From: DAIOSQ01 sp036752465
GTDB lineage: Bacteria; Pseudomonadota; Gammaproteobacteria; Legionellales; Legionellaceae
DNA: 9,543 nucleotides
NCBI GenBank assembly: GCA_036752465.1
Contig: DAIOSQ010000073.1
Location: forward strand, 1-9,543
Direction of reading: 5' to 3'
Shown: positions 6,039 to 9,543 of the stretch, piece by piece
Layout of the letters: each line of letters begins with the position of its first letter
Position numbering within the stretch: the stretch's first letter is position 1
Notes under the pieces: model-generated
Seen by the model: only the letters and a program-made list of their open reading frames with translations
What the model was told of the DNA's origin: nothing
Database searches by the model: none
Translations under genes and position numbers: made by a program

Positions 6039-6616
6039 TCACGAATAAAATCCCCAATATGCCTTTCCAAGGCGGAAGATGGGTTCGATATCCACCACCG
6101 TCACAGCCAAACCGATCTGACGGGCAGCCGCGACTCGATCCCGCACATACTGCGCACGTGCCGCCATGATGAGCAAAGGATAAATGCCAGGTTGAACAAC
6201 ATGGCTTAAACGTTTGAAGTCGTAATAAAGTTCTTCCAGCGCGTCTGGAATGCATTGCGTCAGTTCCGACAAGGCCAACTCTTCAAGATCCTGATCCGCC
6301 AAGCGCTCACTCACTTGAATCGTACGCCTGATCGTGCAAACATCCGGGACTGCTATCACGGCTTGCAATGCCACATCGGTTCGCGATGAGATATCTAATT
6401 TGAACAATAAGGATTGAATCGCTTGGGCCAAAGCTGGAATATCCTGTACCACATGCCCTGACATAACTTGTTCCGGCAAGATCTCTTTCCCAAAGTTCTG
6501 AACACAGCGACAATCACCGCTTCTGGTTAGTTCTAAAATTTTGACAGCAGAGGAACTAATATCTAAACCCAGGACCTGGTTTTACGCGAAGAAAAAAGAG
6601 ATTGTGTCCAGCGCAT
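6039..6616 (-). pseudogene. pilM: pilM remnant: frameshifted and 3'-truncated type IV pilus assembly gene
   Basis: PilM is an actin/FtsA-like cytoplasmic ATP-binding protein that links PilN and the type IV pilus machinery. ATG 6616 follows a strong GGAGG ribosome binding site and reads MRWTQSLFSSRK; one base is missing in the A run at 6580-6583, after which the frame NQVLGLDISSSAVKILEL continues (the PilM phosphate-binding beginning), then EQVMSGHVVQDI, VIAVPDVCTIRRTIQVSERL and ARQIGLAVTVVDIE. Restoring one A yields 192 codons. Homology stops at about 6105; the last 14 codons to the stop at 6039 are foreign, so roughly the second half of the usual 350 residues is lost. A TTG at 6479 opens the longest remaining frame. 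No pilN-pilQ follow, so this is an isolated, dead fragment. Confidence 0.85.
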
Positions 6617-6706
6617 AATACCCTCCGTGACGCTGATGCTACAATTCATAAAGAATTGTACGTGTATTGGACTGAAGTAGATTTCCATCCCACTCATTTG
6701 CGGCGC

Positions 6707-6735
6707 ATGGTAACAGAGCTTAGAATAAACGTCAA
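6707..6735 (-). promoter_or_regulatory. Sigma-70 promoter of the pilM remnant
   Basis: On the minus strand TTGACG (6730-6735, 5/6) and TACCAT (6707-6712, 4/6) are separated by exactly 17 bp. Transcription from near 6700 would give a leader of about 85 bases to the ATG at 6616. It suggests the native pilM upstream region is preserved from the gene to about 6770, where IS982 sequence begins. Confidence 0.55.
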
Positions 6736-6771
6736 AGAAAATCAGGCAACCACACACGGCTGTCGCAGAAA

Positions 6772-6987
6772 TTAAAGATAATAAAGGCATAGTAGCCCTG
6801 TGTAGAAACTCTTAAAGTCCCTTACTCGCGAGCTTTGAAACATAACTAAAATGGTCATGATTTCACTGATAGCCAAGCTACATTCCGACCCTCGCCTACC
6901 TTTCATCGGCCCCGTTAACATGTAGTCCTGAGTATAAGTGTTAAGCAGATTGCAAAAATCATCTATTTCGCCGAAAATATCAGTCAA
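6772..6987 (-). pseudogene. IS982-type transposase, N-terminal fragment
   Basis: From a TTG at 6987 the frame reads TDIFGEIDDFCNLL, then LAISEIMTILVMFQSSRVRD and FKSFYTG, the N-terminal pattern of IS982-family DDE transposases (an IDDFC box, a basic RRG segment, SEIMTILIMF, then FK-FY). Family members are about 290 residues; only about 66 are recognisable before the frame ends in LCLYYL, so the catalytic DDE core is absent. The fragment joins pilM upstream sequence at about 6775-6795 and begins only 30 bp past the stop of the large AAA+ gene. No terminal inverted repeat is identified. Confidence 0.7.
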
Positions 6988-7010
6988 GCGTTGTCAACAG
7001 TTCCGAACAA

Positions 7011-7024
7011 TCACTACCTAGTGA
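7011..7024. repeat. Small palindrome over the AAA+ gene stop codon
   Basis: TCACTA (7011-7016) and TAGTGA (7019-7024) are perfect arms around CC, spanning the stop codon at 7018-7020. It is short and may be chance, but lies where IS982 sequence approaches the gene and might mark an element end or target. Confidence 0.3.
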
Positions 7025-9543
7025 CTGGACAGAGAAATCTGATTAAAACAATCCTCCTGAGCACGCCAAGCTCTCACCCTTCCCACAGCAAACAACCCCA
7101 TGCCTGCTGCCATCAATCCGACTGCCAAACCAACCGATCCAGCACTCATCAAGAGTGCAACACCTGCTAAAAATAGCAGTGCTCCAGTCAATTCGGGTAA
7201 AAATCGTATCAACCATGCAGGGTTAGTTTGAAGAAATTGCTGCTGACGCAGTTGTTGTTCGTCTAACAATTTTTGTTGACCTAGCCGTTCTGATTGAAGC
7301 GCTGCTTGCTTTCGTTGCAGCCGCATTTCATCAAAGGTTTTTTGGTGTTGATATCGCCGAAATTGGGTTTGGATTGTTAGAACCGAATCATTGCGAACTT
7401 CTTTCACCAGTGCAATCAATTCTCTCACTGTCCAGGGTGTCTCATCATGAACCTTCTGCGTATGCACTTCCCGCATAAATTTACTCACAAATGTCTCTGC
7501 ATATTGGCCGCTCATCCCATGATGCTTCGCAATTTGATACAATTCTGGCACCGTGTAGTTTTCTAATTTCCAGGTAAAAGCACGTCGCGCCTCCGCATTC
7601 GTCATAGCACGCCGCCCATCCAAAGTAATAGGATTTTGACTCACAAATCCCATGAATCCCGGGTGATCGGCCATTTCGTTGGTTTCAAAATCATAACCAG
7701 ACATGATGGTATTCATATCTTGTTCCGACAAAGCGATGGTATTCATCTCATCCATTCTCACCGCGCGTCCCTGACGAAATGCTTCTAATAAGGGTCGCGT
7801 CCGTTCTTCAGGATCTGTAATCGTTGAAAGCGCAACGGGATTTTCTTCACCCAATACACTATCTAACAGTACTGTTTTACCTTGTGCTGGTTCCCCTTCT
7901 AGCACAAAAAACGCAAGCCCACTGATTTTTTGCTCCTTGGTTCTACCGAGCTGTTGTTTAAAATGACGTAAGCGTACAAAAGCTTCTAGTAATTGTAAGA
8001 CAATTTTTCGAGAATCCGTCAGTAAGAAATCTTCAGAGGCAATCGTATGCTCAACTGTCGGCTCCCAAACTAGTTTCGCCGCGGGAAACGCATGAAGAAA
8101 TGCCCGTGGATGTTGTTCATACACCAAGGCTTTCGTCATGTAATACGCAAAGAAATAAGCGATCTCCTGAGCTGGCACCTCTGGATAGGCTAATTTCGTA
8201 CTGATGCTCAACAAGGTCATCGTGCATAATTCTCTTGGTGTCACTAAGACTGAATGACTGGGTAAACCCACTATAAATTCATAAGCATGCAACACTTGAT
8301 TAAGCACCGCTTTCTGATCGACACTGGTCCCTGCAAACAAAGGCACCAAGATATTCTGCCCAATAAAGTTCGCCGGCAATGGATCAAAAATACACGTATT
8401 CCCATGGCGCAAAAATAACGTTGCTAATCTGCGCTCTCCCCCGTCAGAATAAGGATTCCCAATAAAAATAACTTGGTGGTTTGGGTTTAACTGATGATAT
8501 TCCCCATTCCAGAACATACTATGCGGTAATCCTTCAAACATAGTCCAGTTGGATTTTGCTATGGTTGCTTCATCCATCACCAATTTGGATGATTGAATCT
8601 TCCCTTCCGCAAGCCAAGTTGAAATCTTACTTAGTCCGTAGTGTGCGTCAGGGTACCTTCGTTTCATATACTCAGTTTTACCACCACCGGTTTTACCTAA
8701 AACGACGACCATCTGCTCATCTTCTAAGATGGATTCCAGTGCTTGGTTACGCTGCTCCATCACATTTTCGACTTCTCGGTCAGAGGCTTGCTCACTCAAT
8801 TTTTCTAATCCATCCCAATTTTTTTGAGAAAACTCATATAAATTTGGATGGTCCAGAGCAACGCCAAGACGCTGTTGGCGCAACATATATCGCATGCGCT
8901 GATTCAAACGCACATAGGGCTCATTATCGGGACAACTGTCAATTAATCGATCAACCAAATCGGTAGCGCTAGGATATTTAGCCTGTAATGCTTGTTTTTT
9001 GTCCTCTTTGTTGACCGTTTCCAAAACAGCGCCGTCACAAAAATCAAATTTCGGATCGGGAATAGTCACCAAACTTAGACGACCAGATAAATTATGCTTA
9101 AAGAGCAAAAATGACGCAAGGCTATCGAGCAATGCTTGGGTGAATTGCCCTTTCAAAACAATGCGTTTGCCCTCAGCCAACTTCGTATCAAGAAATGATG
9201 GCGACGTTTTAAACGTATATTTTTTATTTTGCTCATCATACGTAGGAACCGTTTTACCCAATAATTGGGCTGATTCACATTCAGAAATATCGATTACTAT
9301 ATCGGCATCATGTTGTATCGCCTCTAAACTGTAATCAATATCAGTGGTTACTATCACCTTTGCTTGCGTCTTAATGAGTGGAAACTTCCCCTCAGACCAT
9401 TGCAGTTTGACATTATATTTGTGACATTCTGTCAATAATCGTGCTTTATTTCCAAGAGAAATAGGACCCGTTTGATAGACATGTATCGTCTGACTGCGAT
9501 ATATTTTCACCAAGCCATCCTCATAATTCATATTTGGATCTGC
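7018..9543 (-). CDS. Large tandem AAA+ ATPase with C-terminal membrane segments, partial
   Basis: C-terminal 841 codons of a larger protein: the frame is open to the window edge, and ATG 9531 has no ribosome binding site, so the true start is probably outside. Numbering from that ATG, module 1 has Walker A GKTGGGKT (279-286), Walker B LVMDEA (317-322), sensor-1-like VIFIGNP (354-360) and GERRLATLFLRHG (365-377). Module 2 has GEPAQGKT (546-553), VRMDEMN (591-597), FVSQNP (629-634) and GRRAMTNAEARRAF (639-652). The DE(M/L)N and (T/S)QNP...GRR patterns are those of dynein-related/midasin/MoxR-type AAA+ domains. Residues 715-770 are glutamine-rich coiled coil, and 780-817 hold two hydrophobic spans before a short tail. 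Residues 1-260 look like the preceding inter-domain region (KRIVLKGQF at 122-130). All core ATPase residues are present, so activity is likely. Similar architecture occurs in giant proteins of Legionellales; a secreted effector role is inference. Confidence 0.85.
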   Translation of the reverse strand, partial: ADPNMNYEDGLVKIYRSQTIHVYQTGPISLGNKARLLTECHKYNVKLQWSEGKFPLIKTQAKVIVTTDIDYSLEAIQHDADIVIDISECESAQLLGKTVPTYDEQNKKYTFKTSPSFLDTKLAEGKRIVLKGQFTQALLDSLASFLLFKHNLSGRLSLVTIPDPKFDFCDGAVLETVNKEDKKQALQAKYPSATDLVDRLIDSCPDNEPYVRLNQRMRYMLRQQRLGVALDHPNLYEFSQKNWDGLEKLSEQASDREVENVMEQRNQALESILEDEQMVVVLGKTGGGKTEYMKRRYPDAHYGLSKISTWLAEGKIQSSKLVMDEATIAKSNWTMFEGLPHSMFWNGEYHQLNPNHQVIFIGNPYSDGGERRLATLFLRHGNTCIFDPLPANFIGQNILVPLFAGTSVDQKAVLNQVLHAYEFIVGLPSHSVLVTPRELCTMTLLSISTKLAYPEVPAQEIAYFFAYYMTKALVYEQHPRAFLHAFPAAKLVWEPTVEHTIASEDFLLTDSRKIVLQLLEAFVRLRHFKQQLGRTKEQKISGLAFFVLEGEPAQGKTVLLDSVLGEENPVALSTITDPEERTRPLLEAFRQGRAVRMDEMNTIALSEQDMNTIMSGYDFETNEMADHPGFMGFVSQNPITLDGRRAMTNAEARRAFTWKLENYTVPELYQIAKHHGMSGQYAETFVSKFMREVHTQKVHDETPWTVRELIALVKEVRNDSVLTIQTQFRRYQHQKTFDEMRLQRKQAALQSERLGQQKLLDEQQLRQQQFLQTNPAWLIRFLPELTGALLFLAGVALLMSAGSVGLAVGLMAAGMGLFAVGRVRAWRAQEDCFNQISLSSH

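Noticed and set aside
6617..6790. Minus-strand ORF reading LLSLISATAVCGCLIFFDVY upstream of pilM
   Set aside because: It overlaps the pilM promoter and ends in the pilM frame; the hydrophobic stretch has no ribosome binding site and is best explained as upstream non-coding DNA.
8556..9334. Plus-strand ORFs inside the AAA+ gene
   Set aside because: Opposite strand of a clear coding frame with two P-loops; no family match or start signals.
1..9543. CRISPR array, tRNA or rRNA genes, or a complete defence island
   Set aside because: No regularly spaced direct repeats, cloverleaf or rRNA-like sequence were seen; the RT is a group II intron remnant rather than a retron or DRT-type RT.

Overview
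The window looks like an accessory, IS-scarred stretch from a moderately AT-rich gammaproteobacterium. A gammaproteobacterial-type PilM remnant, many decaying mobile elements, and a large protein with dynein/midasin-type AAA+ modules and a hydrophobic tail together suggest a host-associated member of the Legionellales (Legionella, Coxiella, Berkiella, Aquicella or relatives). That placement is inference from gene types; no rRNA or other taxonomic marker is present.

Layout. 1-780 (+): 3' end of a group II intron, with the C-terminal part of its reverse transcriptase/maturase (YADD box plus maturase domain) followed by RNA domains V and VI. 871-1254 (-): a small unrecognised gene with a good promoter and ribosome binding site, broken by a one-base frameshift in an A7 run. 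1267-1353: an 87-bp palindromic repeat of the 'TTGCGAGGAGCGTAGCGACGAAGCAAT' class (only partly written here; core at 1297-1323), abutting the C-terminal remnant of an IS110/IS1111-type transposase (1356-1679) and its downstream non-coding region (to about 2010). 2049-2246 (+): an intact csbD-like stress protein gene, with a strong hairpin between it and a convergent 451-codon gene at 2391-3746 (-), which encodes an unrecognised protein with a possible degenerate flavin-monooxygenase-like fold. 3765-4218: a long non-coding region with an imperfect two-part hairpin.

4219-5944 (+): a compact operon of a possible 21-codon leader ORF, a 76-aa hypothetical protein, a DUF3429 membrane protein and an FAD-dependent renalase-like oxidoreductase, linked by 4-bp stop/start overlaps or a 3-bp gap. 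6039-6987 (-): a gene graveyard with the frameshifted, 3'-truncated 5' half of pilM (still behind a good sigma-70 promoter) and the N-terminal fragment of an IS982-type transposase. 7018-9543 (-): the C-terminal 841 codons of a large protein that runs off the window edge, carrying two P-loop AAA+ modules, a glutamine-rich coiled coil and two C-terminal membrane segments.

The genes do not form one pathway. The apparently functional units are csbD, the 2391-3746 gene, the DUF3429/FAD operon and the AAA+ protein. The rest is debris of at least three mobile element families plus two genes killed by single-base losses in A runs. The AAA+ protein is the best candidate for poorly described biology, possibly a secreted effector of an intracellular bacterium. 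I see no CRISPR array, tRNA, rRNA or complete defence system.
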